Counted from the stretch's first letter, positions 15,801 to 27,091 are shown. The stretch: 64,000 nucleotides of DNA from Formicarius rufipectus (GCA_013399695.1 VXAU01002296.1:224845-288844); one strand, 5' to 3'. Notes: a model not told the origin generated them from the letters alone. A program made the numbers and translations.

Positions 15801-16488
15801 AGTTAAAAATTGTAGGAAGCCAAAAGTTACTATTCCTAATGGTGTCTCTCTATGCAATTAAATGACAAGTTAACCACAGTCACTTTACAATTAACATATT
15901 GATTTTCTCTATTTAATTAGAATAAATTAGACAAATTATATTTTTTTCTTTAATATATAACAATTCTGCCTTGTAAATCATTATTCATTTCACCATTTAG
16001 GAAATGGAAACATCAACTCGTGTCAGGGAAAAGGAATTATAACACTTGTAAAATAGCCCAAATACTTGCAGAAAAGTTTGTACCAGCTGTTGTAATTGCA
16101 ATAGGATTCTTCCCTAAGTTATCCACTTCCTGAACCACCAGTGCCATTCCTGATTTCCTAACTGCATCTAGAGAATGAACCATAAAATAAATCATGTTTT
16201 GCTTTACCTTTTATTTTTAACTTACTTACAAAAGAAGTGGATGTGAAGTGTTTTAACTGTCCAGCTACCTCATTCTGGAGCAAGGCTCTCACTAACATCA
16301 GCTCAATTTATGTCCTACAGAGATCAAAATTGGTACATAGGCCAGAATGTATAGACCCTCACACTATTTTTCAAATTAATGGCAAGCATGACGTGTATTA
16401 AAACTCTGATCCCATCTGTCTGCAGAAAACATTGGCTGATAGATACAAGAGCTTTACTGAAAACAGGTCTTGGTCTAATTTTTCAATG

Positions 16489-16503
16489 AAAAAAAAAAAA
16501 AAG
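16489..16503. repeat. Poly-A run
   Basis: About 15 consecutive adenines followed by AAGG, read directly, just inside the intron beyond PPP1R3A exon 1. Confidence 0.85.
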
Positions 16504-16600
16504 AAGGAAACAGCGTGGAGAGTCTTGGCTTCAGCAAGCACCCATAGAAAGTCAGAATTAACCTGCTACATTCTAAATTACCAAAAGTTAAGGTGTAACC

Positions 16601-16606
16601 TCACCT
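16601..16606 (-). promoter_or_regulatory. Splice donor of PPP1R3A exon 1
   Basis: On the minus strand the sequence reads CAG|GTGAGG across 16607-16599, a close match to the vertebrate donor consensus. It falls just after the conserved KGCLK segment, and the open frame ends at the in-frame TGA that overlaps the donor, which supports splicing here. Confidence 0.8.
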
Positions 16607-17398
16607 GCTTTGTGTTGTCTTTAAGCAGCCTTTAAGATGCTTATCTGTAACCTCTTTCTGGGCTTTATTATCCACCTTGGACACAGTCTCTTTCTTGTGA
16701 CAAATCAGTGTGTAATTTTTGTCATCATTGTTTGCCCAGAAGGTACCAACTGATGTCTCGTAGCGTATACAGAACTCTACCTTAACTCCATCTTTCTGGT
16801 AAGGAGGCACCAAAGAAATTTTAAAGCAGAACTGATCAGTTTCATTACCACAAGAATTAGGCATGAACTCTGCGAGGATATCATAATAACTGAGCCAGTT
16901 ATTCAGTGTCATTCGAACATACACCTGTTTTTCAAAGGATATATTGAGGACTCGTATAATGCCATTCATACAGGTAATCCCAGGCAGGAACAGGATTGAC
17001 TCCAACATTACTTTTTGCTCTCGCACTTTTTGCAGAAGTTCTTCTTGAGAAGGAGGTAATGTAAACAGCTGAGAGAAAAAATATTCCTCCCGAGGGAAAA
17101 CTTCGTCTTCTATATCATTTTCTTGCCCTGTATTTGGAAATTCCCAGATATCGAACTCTTTAACAGACACAAGATCAAACCCAAATGCATCAGCAAAAGA
17201 AACTTTTCTTGATATGTTGGTGGGAGTATCTGCCTCTTCTTCCTCTGAAGATGCAGAACTCCGCCTTCGGGGACGTGGAGAGAAACGAAGTTCGATGTTG
17301 ATTTTAACATCTTCGTCCTCTGAAGCAAAATCATTTACAGCGGGGACTTGTAATAAGTTAGCCCTGTTAACCTGACTGGGTCCTTCAAAAGACTCCAT
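16605..17398 (-). CDS. PPP1R3A: PPP1R3A first coding exon (PP1 glycogen-targeting subunit)
   Basis: This exon encodes the N-terminal 264 residues of the striated-muscle glycogen-targeting regulatory subunit of protein phosphatase 1 (GM/RGL). The protein brings the PP1 catalytic subunit to glycogen so that glycogen synthase is activated and phosphorylase kinase is inhibited. Visible motifs, numbered from the chosen start: an acidic N-terminus; an RRRSS cluster whose second serine is residue 48, the PKA site 1 position; an RVxF-type PP1-docking motif KVSF at 65-68, exactly where mammals have RVSF; and a CBM21 glycogen-binding domain at roughly 120-235, with PNSC, VEFCIRYETSVGTFW and a NNDDKNY signature. 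I chose the start at 17398 because it aligns with the mammalian start (ME...GPSQ versus ME...VPSQ); a methionine 21 codons upstream at 17461 is probably 5' UTR. The exon ends at a good donor (CAG|GTGAGG on the minus strand), leaving phase 2. The C-terminal membrane anchor and later exons are not in view. Confidence 0.93.
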
Positions 17399-20206
17399 TG
17401 GGCTCTCTGATATAAACTGAAAGAGAACTGTACAACTAGTAGCAGCTGATATTTGAGACACTATGATTTAAAATAAGGATTAATGTTACAGCTGACATTG
17501 CAAAAGGGAGTCAGGCCTATTAATAGATGCTATGGTGTGCAAGCTATGTTGGCCTTTAGCCATCTGACAGTATTAGGTGCTATAATTTCAATAATACATT
17601 TCAAATATTGTATTTCCTAATTTTATGTGGCTCTATGTGCTAAGAAAAAGAACAGTATTTTAAAACTGACTTCCTTGCATTATTAAATTAAACAGTTATT
17701 TTAACATGATCAATTTATGTTGCATAACAAATTCATCATATTGCATGAATTATGAGTTGTTCACCTCTGATTAGGATGTACACTTCATCAGGCAAATAGT
17801 TTCTGTATTATAAAATATTCCTTTATATATTTTCAAGTCCATTTTTACAGGGTTTTCAGATATAAAAATGCAATGTCACATTCTACCTTGGCTTTATACC
17901 ACACTGACTCAGTGGGCCAGATACTGGGACAGCTTTTTCTAGCTAAGGGTTAACCATCAAAATTTAAATCAACCAGAAGTACTATAAAATATTGAGGTGA
18001 ATACACTGGAGATGAACTTGTAATGCACCATTGTAAATATGGCTGAATTCAATGCTAATTAGACTATGAAATCATCTAATGCTGGACTGCATTTAGCATC
18101 ATCCAGCCAAACTGAGAGAAAACTGAATTAACTTATGCAGCCAGCTCTGAAATTCAAATCTGTACCACACAACTATAAACAGGAGAAATACATTGCACTT
18201 CTTAAAGGGTGTTCAACCTTTGTGCGGGACATCTTCACATGACATGAAATGAAACAGTGGCTTCTTAATCAACTTAATCTGTTAGCATTTCACTTTTATG
18301 GCATTCCATGCATGGAAAGATTCCACTTTCAACAAGTTTTTCTCAGTGGGACCCCAGAAGGACCACTTCTGCCTGCTTCCACTTATGGGTCTGCAAAGAG
18401 CTGCAGAGTTGATTTGCTGCATGCGCATTTTGACTTTGGACTGCATGAATTAGGTACAGCTTAGAAAATGAGGCTTCTTGCTCTATTGGCAACTCATTTT
18501 TTTCTGGCAACATAGTCTAAGAAAATATTACTAGAGTAATTATGCAATCCAGGCAAATTTATTTATGATACTGTTACCTTAATGGTTACACCTGTTCCTG
18601 TGAAAGCTGTTTCCCCTTTCTCATTCTGTGTATTTCTTACAAAAAGTTGCACAGACAAATGCAAATGGGAAGGTAATTTCCCTGGTGGACTGCGGTAGGA
18701 CACAGAGGTAAGAGGTGCAGGCAAGAGAGGACAGCTGCTGACTGACTTCACTTGGGCACATCTCAGACCAAGGCAATATTTGAGAACAGATTCATTTCTA
18801 GTTGAAAATGGAAGGGGAAAAGTAAAAAAAAAGAAACCCCATAGGAACTAGTATTGCCACTAGACTGCATGAAAATAGGTTAAAGTATGGTTAAAGAGGG
18901 TTTGGATCTGTTGATTATTTTTGTTGTCATTTTTCTTAATGCTTGCTGACACCAAACAGATTTGTCTCGGCCCATTATGACACTAGTTCAGTCAAAGTGA
19001 ACATTTCCATTGGCTTCAGCAAGTACTATCTAGGCTAGACATTCTTCCCAAGCAATCAAACAAATCACTGCATGCTGTCATGCCATGACCAAGGCTGCTT
19101 AGGAAGGAAGGATACACTACAGGATGTTCTGAAAACAAAGACATATTCAAAGACATTTTCTGTTTAAATCAAATATTGTCAGTGCCATTAATTAACTCAT
19201 ATTATTCTGTGCATCTGTCTTGCCATTCATTGAGTTCAAATCTTCTACTTCTGCCGTGGGTGTAAAGAAACAAGAGATCTGTGAAGCAAAGGGTTATTTG
19301 TTAGTTTAGTCTAAGTGCTACCACTGAACAACAGTCTTCACTCTCATGCCATTATCTAGTTAGAGTGTGTACTTACTAAGGGCAGTTAAAATAGGAAACA
19401 GAAAAATGTTGTATAAGAAATAAACAACATGAAAGAGGCAAAAGATTCTGCCTTTGTACAAGAAAGAAATACCAGTGCTTTTAAGGATGGAGACCAACAA
19501 GTATGGCTGGAACAGAGGAAAACCATGCTCTTGTTGAAAACAGTTTCCTATCCACAAGCTTCATCTTCAGTGCAGGAGAGTAAAGGCTTATGTCTGTTCT
19601 CTACATGATTTAGGTCTTTTTTGGACTGTTTGCACTGAGTTAAACTTTTCCTAACAGTGCACACACTTTATCAAAACTGTATATAAAGTTAGACCAATTT
19701 GAGTGCAGTTACACATGTAAGGATTGAATTAACACTGTGAAAATATTATAATGAAAAATAATATGAGTTGTTCTCTGCATCGTGCAAAGTGGAGCCCTAA
19801 AATACCTAAATCAGACAGCAGAGTAACTATTTCGTTTCAAAATGTAACAGCATCAGGTAATTTTAGAACATTTTAATGGGACAACTTCTTTAATGACTTT
19901 TTTTCTTAAGCCTTACTCCTTAATGGTAGTGAACACATCAAAATTACGTGTTGAATCAAGACAAATATTTTCCAAGTGTCCTTAAACACTAAGTAACAGC
20001 AGAAACAATAGTTAGAATTGAGAAAGAATGTGCAGAAAATAAGACAGCTCTGTATGGGGTAGCTTCTCTGTTCACTAACATAGTAAACATTACAGTGAAA
20101 AACGTCACAGAATTAGCAGGCTCGGGACCTAATTAAACACATAGCAGAGCAACAAAAACTACAATCAAATGGACTTTCAATTAAAAAATATGTACCCCTG
20201 CCTATG

Positions 20207-20303
20207 GGTTTTTTTGGGGGGGTTGGTGGTTTGGGGTTTTTTTTGTTTGTTTTTTTGTTTGGTTAGTTGGGGTTTTTTTGTTTTGTTTATGTTTTTGTTT
20301 TTA
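20207..20303. repeat. T/G-rich low-complexity tract with G runs
   Basis: About 100 bases of T and G with several G runs of 4-7 bases separated by T runs. Composition is the same kind as the tract at 2046 and at 28541. Confidence 0.9.
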
Positions 20304-23300
20304 TATCTATTTCTAGCACTGACAAGTTGATCTTTCTTTGCCTTAACTGGAAGGAAAGAGACTATACCTTTCTGTGTCAACTGAAAAACAGTTATGTCTT
20401 AAGAATGGACTAAAGATGGGCGGTATAAAATCTGGTTCCACTTTACTCCCTAACAGTGTATTCCTCCATGCCCTAGAAAACTGCATTTCTTCAGCGGATA
20501 GTATCAGATATATTATTTGCTGCACTGCTATTAAGTAAACCTACTAGGGTAAGGCGTAAATAGATTTTCTCTTTGCAGAGACCACTATTCTAGTTGACTA
20601 TTGGATGACCAACAGTGATGAACCAGAGGTAGAAGAAATATTTTAAAGGTTACATGCCTTAGAAAAAAAAATCAATGTCATATTGCAAGAGGTATTTTTA
20701 AATAGCAATTCATTCTTAAAGTATGTAGAGCTAAGGAAGAAAACATGGTATTTCATTTAAACAATATTTTCTTTCTAAATTCTGTATGATTGTAGTTACA
20801 TACTGTAGTTAAAGGCTGAGTGAGGACAAAAGCTGCTCTCAATTGTTTTCTGCACTTAGTTACAGGCTGTAACTGTCAGACTTCTTAATGAAACTTTGTC
20901 CTGTGACCGTAACCGATCTACTCTGTGACCCAAAGTAGAAACTGGATCACTCTTTAAAACTTGTGCTTGTTTTCACAGTGCCAAGCAGAAAAATGGCAGG
21001 CTTTGTAAATATATGTATAGAAAAAGGAACATTAGAATTACTGTAAGGGCATAGCCTAGATTCATACATTCACAGCTAGGTCACTGACAAAGCTCTGTTT
21101 AACTTAAATTGATGACAGAGATCCAAAGAGTAACAGGAAAAAACAATCTTTGCACAGTGAAAATTCAGAAAAGATTACATTACTGGAATAGAATTTCCAA
21201 ATACTTTGGGATCCACATTCATATTTTCATGAATATTTCATTTATTGACAAATCTGCAGGATAAACTATTTAACTGATCTGGCTGATAAAGCTAGTCTCT
21301 TCTTTGCTAGGGTGCTTTGTAAGAAATCTCAGATTTCTAATCATCCAGGGTTTTAGCAACCCTGTAGAGAATGAGGTGACAAAAATTCTGCTTTATTAAG
21401 GTGTGTGTGGATACCTGAAAAGGAATCTGCTTCCCCAGATTGGAAAAAGTCTGCATAATGAAAGAAGGCAGTATACTTTCCCTACATTTCATTCTGCTTT
21501 TCAGATAAAACTGGACATTGAGCCAATGAAAGTTGCTTTCTCTCTAAAGCAAAAGCTTTGCAGCCACTTCAGACAAGAGGGTTCTCACAAAGAATAAGGA
21601 TAAAACAGAGAATTTGTTTTACTTTGTAAAAGGAACCTTGATTTGGGAAAGAGAGATTTTCACCTTTAGTGATAAGACTCAGAGGAAAATGAAAGTTAAC
21701 TCCAGAAATAATGTGGGGTAAGGAGGAACAAGCAAGAGGCCCAGAAGTATAGGATTAATCTTTTCCTTGAGGGCATATCTGAAAAAAAAAATAAATAAAT
21801 CTTGGCAATCAGGGCTTTCACCTCTTCAAAATGTAGCTTCTTTTGCTCTTCTTTTATCTTTCATTCCCTGTAGAATATTTTTTTACTTACTGAAAGAACT
21901 GTTCATCTGTTCGGGTATAGAGCCTTTTTCAACACAATTTTTCTTCTTGCTTAGAATTTGAGTTCAAGTTTCATGCTTTTGGCCATTTACATTTAAATTT
22001 CTGAAGTCTTCAGATCCATTTAATAAACTCAGTTTCCTCAGTTTCTGAAAATCTGTCCTTAAAATTGAAAATTGTAATAAGATTTTTTTTCTTTAATTTA
22101 GATATTTGTAGGCACTCAAAGTCTAGGTTCTGTTCTTTGTCCTTTCAAATCCACTCAATTTACAAAGTCACTACTAAAATAGCAAACCATGGTTGATTCT
22201 GTGTTTCTTTGTTGGAGATATGAGGAAAAGTATACATAGTCCTTGTCACAGTGAGCAGCATTTGTTCCCCAGTCTGCAATTGCAGTGTTCCATAAAAATA
22301 CAAATCTCAGTAGAAATAACCTAATAATCCACAGTGAATCCAGTATTCTGAATTTATATCAAACTTTTGATGTTATTATTGTAGGAACCCCTTTAGGCAT
22401 GACCTGCTTACAGTTGCAGCAACAGAAATGGGATGATTGTAATAAATAGTTTAAAGTTCAAGATCACACATTTCAGAGCTAATCTCAATAATTTCTGCTA
22501 CAATTTGGCAACTGTCCAGCTACAAATAAGAGAAGAGGAGAACAAAGTGGGTAAGATTTGTCATCAGGAGGTTATGAAAAACTACAAGTAACAGAAAGAT
22601 GGCAACTTTCTTTTTTTCAGGCAGGGAATTTCTAGTAGGGTTAGAGTAGGTCAAATGAATGTCTTCATAAGAGGTGATTTCTGAGACTCAAGACTTAGGA
22701 AAAACAGTTAAATAGCTCATCATGTCATTGCTAGGATTTCTGAACAGTCAAGGCTGTTGAAATACCAGATAAGTCCCATTCACAATGATTACTGTAAAAG
22801 TGCTCTATTAAATCTTGCAAGCAATCAGGTGGCAATTCTGCTCTGGCACAGAAATACTAGAAAACCCCTGGGTACTATAATGTTGCATTATGAATCTTGT
22901 TTTCTTATCTAAAAATATTGTGGCTACCAGCTGAAACATAGGCTGGCAGATTTGGGAACCTGAGACAAGGCTTAAAAGTGCCCAATCAAGATGATCAGTC
23001 AGGATGTGAACTTCAAGCTCAGAAGGAATCATTTTAATGGATACTCTAGTCTCTCCCTCTCTTTGAATGAGCATCTGAAGGGAGAAACCAAGGGTTATTT
23101 TCAAAGTCCATAAGAGCCTGAACAACGTCATCAACTTCAGCTTAATCAGATTAAATCTTTGATGACATGGTTGATACCTCAAAACACATATCTTCCTTGT
23201 GAATACATATTTTGAACATCAAAAGTTACCAAAAGGAACATAATACATGCACTTGCAAAGCTTCTACCATTTCCTTTTGATTTGCTTTAGAATATATTTC

Positions 23301-23337
23301 AACATATTTAATTACTTTCCTAAACTAATCTCTTGAG

Positions 23338-23512
23338 ATCATAGGTTCGTTGAAAGATTTGTATTGGGAGGGATCTGAAAGATCATCTTGTTTCAGCCCC
23401 TCTGTAATGGGCAGGGACACTTTCCATTAGACCAAGTTGCTCCAAGCCCAATCCAACCTGGCCTTGAACACCTACAGGGATGGAACACCCACAAGGTCTC
23501 TGGACAACCTCT
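23338..23512 (-). mobile_element. CR1 retroposon 3' fragment
   Basis: The plus strand shows the reverse complement of the CR1 3' region: a degraded ATCATAGGTTCGTTGAAAG start, then AGATCATCTTGTTTCAGCCCC, TTCCATTAGACCAAGTTG, and CCTGGCCTTGAACACCT with GGGATGGAACACCCAC. These phrases are characteristic of the avian CR1 LINE tail. Only the terminal part is present, as is usual for 5'-truncated CR1 copies. Similarity fades after about 23512. Confidence 0.85.
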
Positions 23513-23760
23513 TCAAAAATGAGATATCTGCCTTTTCCTTATCTGTGTCAGACCTCAGGAGACTGAGAGCCATGCTAAAGTTCAAGCAACAGTTTGTGCT
23601 TTGAGGGTGCCAGAGCACAGCACTCTCTGGTTCTGAGTGGTACTTGCTCCCTCAAGTGGTTTCTTGGGTCAGAGGGTCTAGTCACACGCATACTCAGCAT
23701 GAAAGCTAGTTGCACAACTGGGATCAGAGAATTAATAAGAAACAAAGGGGAGCAATTTGT

Positions 23761-23835
23761 GTTTGGGTTTTTTGGCTTGCTTGGGGGTTCTTGTTGCTTT
23801 TTTTCTTTTTCTTTTTCTTTTTTTTTTTCCCCTTT
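23761..23835. repeat. T/G then T/C low-complexity tract
   Basis: A TTTGG/TTGGGGG stretch runs into a (TTTTTC)n pyrimidine run. A short frame across it is an artefact of composition. Confidence 0.85.
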
Positions 23836-24015
23836 AATTTGATTTCACCAAGCATAAGCAGCTACAAAATTTGATAGGAAGCTTCCCTTCACACAGTACT
23901 TTCTATTAGCACGTAAAACAAATGTTTATTGTACTAGATAAACATGTTTGTTTAAGTGTAGAACACAGGAACCAACATGCTGGTTTCAGTTTGTTCTGCA
24001 TATCACTGGAGGATC

Positions 24016-24021
24016 TAATCC
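24016..24021 (+). promoter_or_regulatory. CRX/OTX-type homeobox site upstream of FOXQ2-like gene
   Basis: A TAATCC core lies about 400 bases upstream of the start codon. TAATCC is the preferred core of CRX and OTX2, homeobox factors of photoreceptors. A second, weaker GATTA core sits at 24326-24330. Six-base matches are common by chance, so this is only suggestive and matters because FOXQ2 is a photoreceptor factor in fish. Confidence 0.25.
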
Positions 24022-24260
24022 TTTCACAACTCTGTCTAGCCACCATCAATTTTGCATTAATCATTATGTTTCAATGGGGAACACTGAAGGGTGTTTTCTC
24101 AGATTATAACAAAGTGAGAGGCTAACGTCATGGTCTGTTTATCTTCATACTTAACATAGTATAATTATTTTGTATTTTTTTCATTCAGCTAGCACTTGCA
24201 CCTTGACTTTTGTAAACATAGGCAGTTCAGTTTTCATTGTTCAGAATGTTGACATAAGAG

Positions 24261-24268
24261 TATAAAAT
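24261..24268 (+). promoter_or_regulatory. TATA-like box of FOXQ2-like gene
   Basis: TATAAAAT lies 155 bases upstream of the start codon in a region without a CpG island. Transcription would then start near 24290, giving a 5' leader of roughly 125 bases. An alternative is an upstream non-coding exon, because CTTGCAG at 24361-24367 resembles a splice acceptor. Confidence 0.4.
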
Positions 24269-24415
24269 AGGAATCTCGATATGTGAGAGCAGCATATTTA
24301 AAGTCCACCTTTCATTTCTCCTGCTGATTATATTCAGTGGACCAATTATTTAACTGGTTACTTGCAGTAAAATATCAGAACATTTAAAATAAATGCTAGG
24401 GTTTATGCTGTTATA

Positions 24416-25270
24416 ATGAATGAAGACATTTTCAAAACCCATGATGGAAGTCTAGACCTCTGTACTGCAGGAGAAGAAGAAGAAAAAGGAAACCTGCTTC
24501 ACAGGATTGCACCCCAAATTCGCAGTTCTCACATGCTTGCTAAAAAGGGTCTTCCTGTGTCTGTGGATGAAGGAAGATTTCTGGAAAAACCACCTCTATC
24601 TTACATAGCCTTGATTGCAAAGGCAATTCTTTCTTCCCCTACAAATAAACTGAATTTAGCTGCTATCTACAAATATATTGAAGATAACTTTCCCTTCTAC
24701 AGGAACAAAGGTCAAGGCTGGAGGAACAGTATAAGGCACAACCTTTCACTAAATGATTGTTTCATCAAGGTGGGAAGATGTGAGGATGGCAAAGGAAACT
24801 ACTGGAGTATTCACCCATCAAACTTAAATGACTTTGTTCATGGAGACTTCAGGAAACATCGAAGGTCACGAAAGAGAGGGCATCAAAAGGAGCTAGAGCA
24901 CTGTCTTGCTGTGAATTATTTTATGCCATGGGGACAATATTCTTCCTGCCCAGTACCCAATTGGCTTTATCAAACACCTTATTTTCTGGATCCACTGTGG
25001 AAAATGTTGTATGCTTACAGACTGCCATTTCTGCGTGAATATCAAAAATGGAATGTAAACAGTGACTTAACCATGAGGACATTTTCACCTCAGCTACAGA
25101 GCGATAAACTACACAGCATTACTGGTAACTGGTTTTATGGATCTCCTGCCACTTCAGTTATGCAGCAGAATATTTTCTTAAATATTCAGCAGGGTTTCCC
25201 TAATTCGCTTTTATACTCTTCTCAAAAAGAGCAGCAAAGTGAAGGATTCAGGCACATCTGTAAGTACTAG
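24416..25270 (+). CDS. FOXQ2: Forkhead transcription factor, FOXQ2-like, single exon
   Basis: The gene encodes an intact 284-residue nuclear DNA-binding protein. The forkhead domain spans about residues 58-150: KPPLSYIALIAKAIL opens helix 1, and WRNSIRHNLSLNDCF (102-116) is the recognition helix. Three features favour class Q2 over FOXI, FOXL, FOXQ1 or FOXD: leucine in KPPLSY, the short wing GRCEDGKGNYWSIHP without the PxxPGKG insertion, and the DFVHGDFRKHRRSRKR basic end. Residues 1-57 are acidic (EEEE at 20-23). The C-terminal part is rich in aromatic residues (Trp, Tyr, Phe), with no motif I recognise. The start is the first ATG after an in-frame TAA at 24368. There is no intron. In zebrafish, FoxQ2 is reported to activate the blue opsin SWS2 and repress SWS1 in blue cones; placental mammals lack the gene. 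The role in birds is inferred. Lysine replaces the usual methionine in LIAMAI. The gene is AT-rich like its surroundings, unlike many CpG-island forkhead genes. Confidence 0.85.
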   Translation: MNEDIFKTHDGSLDLCTAGEEEEKGNLLHRIAPQIRSSHMLAKKGLPVSVDEGRFLEKPPLSYIALIAKAILSSPTNKLNLAAIYKYIEDNFPFYRNKGQGWRNSIRHNLSLNDCFIKVGRCEDGKGNYWSIHPSNLNDFVHGDFRKHRRSRKRGHQKELEHCLAVNYFMPWGQYSSCPVPNWLYQTPYFLDPLWKMLYAYRLPFLREYQKWNVNSDLTMRTFSPQLQSDKLHSITGNWFYGSPATSVMQQNIFLNIQQGFPNSLLYSSQKEQQSEGFRHICKY

Positions 25271-25929
25271 AAAGCATTTGAAGTCCAGTAACTTCACAGG
25301 CAGCTTGGGACTCTGTCAAGATACAATATATATTGCACAGTTTTAAACTTTTGTATATGTTTAAAGGCAGTGGAAGAACTTGCTTACTTGTATAAGCCAG
25401 TGATTATCCATGATTATCACCTAAGTGTATTAGCTTTGAAACCATAACAATGAATACTGTTTTTGATAATTCTGATAATCAATGGCCATGCATAGATACT
25501 TCAGTATAAAAGTAAATCCATTAGCAGTGGTTGGCCAATGAAAATTATTTTTAATATGCCCTGTATTAATCATATTACTGTATACTACTTCTCTATTGGA
25601 TTCAAATTAATACAAATAAATGTGTTTATGACTATACATTCAAAAAGGTACATTCAGATATTTACTTTTCTATTATATTGAGTAGGAAGCATTAATACGT
25701 TTTTCATTTATCAGTTGAGAATGTCATTGAAATTTTACTTGCCATCTCCCATGCTGTTCAAAATACTGAATTATTCTTCTACTCATTAAATATTACACAC
25801 TGGTTAAAACTCATTTGGGACTATTAATTCTGATACATTATATTGATCCAAAAATCTTTGTACATTTATATATCTTTAGCAGTTAAGTTGGATACTTGTT
25901 CCTGTTTGAAAAATGTTCAGATTAATAAA
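25271..25929 (+). other. Probable 3' UTR of FOXQ2-like gene with poly(A) signals
   Basis: Canonical AATAAA signals are at 25615-25620 and 25924-25929, about 350 and 650 bases after the stop codon. The stretch is AT-rich and has no open frame of note. Which signal is used cannot be told from sequence. Confidence 0.5.
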
Positions 25930-27091
25930 TATTCCAAGTGAAAGAGGATTTCAGTATTATCTATAATGTATTTTTAAGTTCAGATCTGGTTATTAAATGC
26001 ATGGCCTCATATTAATTAACCTACTTAATGTGGTTTGTTAATGACAGTACGACTAATTATCAGTTTACCCATTAGTTAGGTATAATCAATTTAAGAACTT
26101 TTCGTTTTTCAGATAATGTAACCTATGCATATTGCTTAAGCTTATATCTTTACTTTTGGTATACATAGTCATACTTGTGTACATGGTTGCTTACATAACT
26201 ACAGAGTATATGATTATATGAGGTGTTTAATTAAATATACTTATAAAATGTATGTATTTATCCAGCAACCTCATTGTAGCAGAAACTTTTAACCAGGGAA
26301 GTGTAGCAAGCATTATGGTGAAAAAAATCCAGCTATGCTAAATTATAAAATTTCAGAAAAACTTCCTTTGAAATACTTGCTCACTGAAAAAGTAGATTAA
26401 GGTACTGCTGTGCCTCAGTCACAAAATGCCCTTGCATGTGGACAAAACTCAAGACTTGGACAAAGGTGGGGCATGGGGGCTGGCCAGATGGGGAGACCAG
26501 CCTCAGCAAACAACAGGCATAACTGGGGCTGGGACAAGATTCTCAGGTGTGTTGATCAAGGACCTATGAGAAGCTTAAGGAATATAAATTGTGAATGCCA
26601 AGCAATTATAACCAGATGAGAATGAAAGTTAGGGATAAGAAGAGTCAGGATAGGTTTGATGAGCAGCAGGTGGGAAAAGTCTCTGCCTGCCATAGTTTAT
26701 GTACTGGAATGCCTGGAATAGAATTTAATACTCACAGTTTGTTAGCTATCAGCAGATTACTTTAAAATTACACAGAGAACAAGTTACTCCTGTTTGTTCT
26801 TACTGCCTCCATTAACTTATTTGGCAAAAGCTTGTGAAGTGCACTGAGGATACTTCTAGAATGACACAATGCCATTTAACTTCATCTTCCTTGATAATTC
26901 CTGCCTCCCCTGCCCCAGCTCGTGTTGCAGGCGTGGCTGCAGTGCCACGTTTGTGTCATTTGGTGGCAGAGAGGAAAAGGCGTGGTCTTCCCCTGGTGCT
27001 CTGGCCCACGTGGGCTTCCAGGATTGCTCAACAACCTGACATTATTGCTTTTCTGTTTGCTGTTTTTTTCTTTAATGTTAATCTGAAATGG
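25930..27091. other. Non-coding DNA
   Basis: I see no gene or recognisable repeat. Short open frames here have no domain-like features. Confidence 0.6.

Larger units (their letters stand above)
1..16604. other. Non-coding DNA, probably PPP1R3A intron 1 and beyond
   Basis: No open frame here has family-like sequence or a plausible exon structure; the longest frames are about 70-116 codons and low in information. The region lies downstream of the PPP1R3A exon 1 splice donor on the minus strand, so at least its right part should be PPP1R3A intron 1. The large last exon of that gene, which in mammals holds most of the coding sequence, is not visible as a long minus-strand frame, so it is probably left of the window. 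I scanned by eye for exons 2 and 3 and could not place them. Contents are AT-rich single-copy-looking DNA plus a few simple repeats listed separately. The stretch about 4250-4740 is richer in GC but I could not assign it. Confidence 0.6.
17399..24260. other. Divergent spacer between PPP1R3A and FOXQ2-like gene
   Basis: About 7 kb separates the two start codons, which face away from each other. The region should contain the PPP1R3A promoter and 5' UTR at its left and the forkhead gene promoter at its right. It is AT-rich with no CpG island at either end. Apart from the simple repeats and the CR1 fragment listed separately I see no supported gene. Confidence 0.6.

Noticed and set aside
17399..17461. 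Upstream methionine at 17461 as the PPP1R3A start
   Set aside because: The 21 additional residues have no counterpart in mammals, whereas the methionine at 17398 aligns with the known start and gives the known motif numbering.
24416..25270. Assignment of the forkhead gene to FOXI, FOXL, FOXD, FOXQ1 or FOXP
   Set aside because: Those classes have KPPYSY or RPPYSY and a longer PxxPGKG-type wing (FOXP also has a zinc finger and a different domain); this protein has KPPLSY and the short GRxxxGKGNYWSIHP wing.
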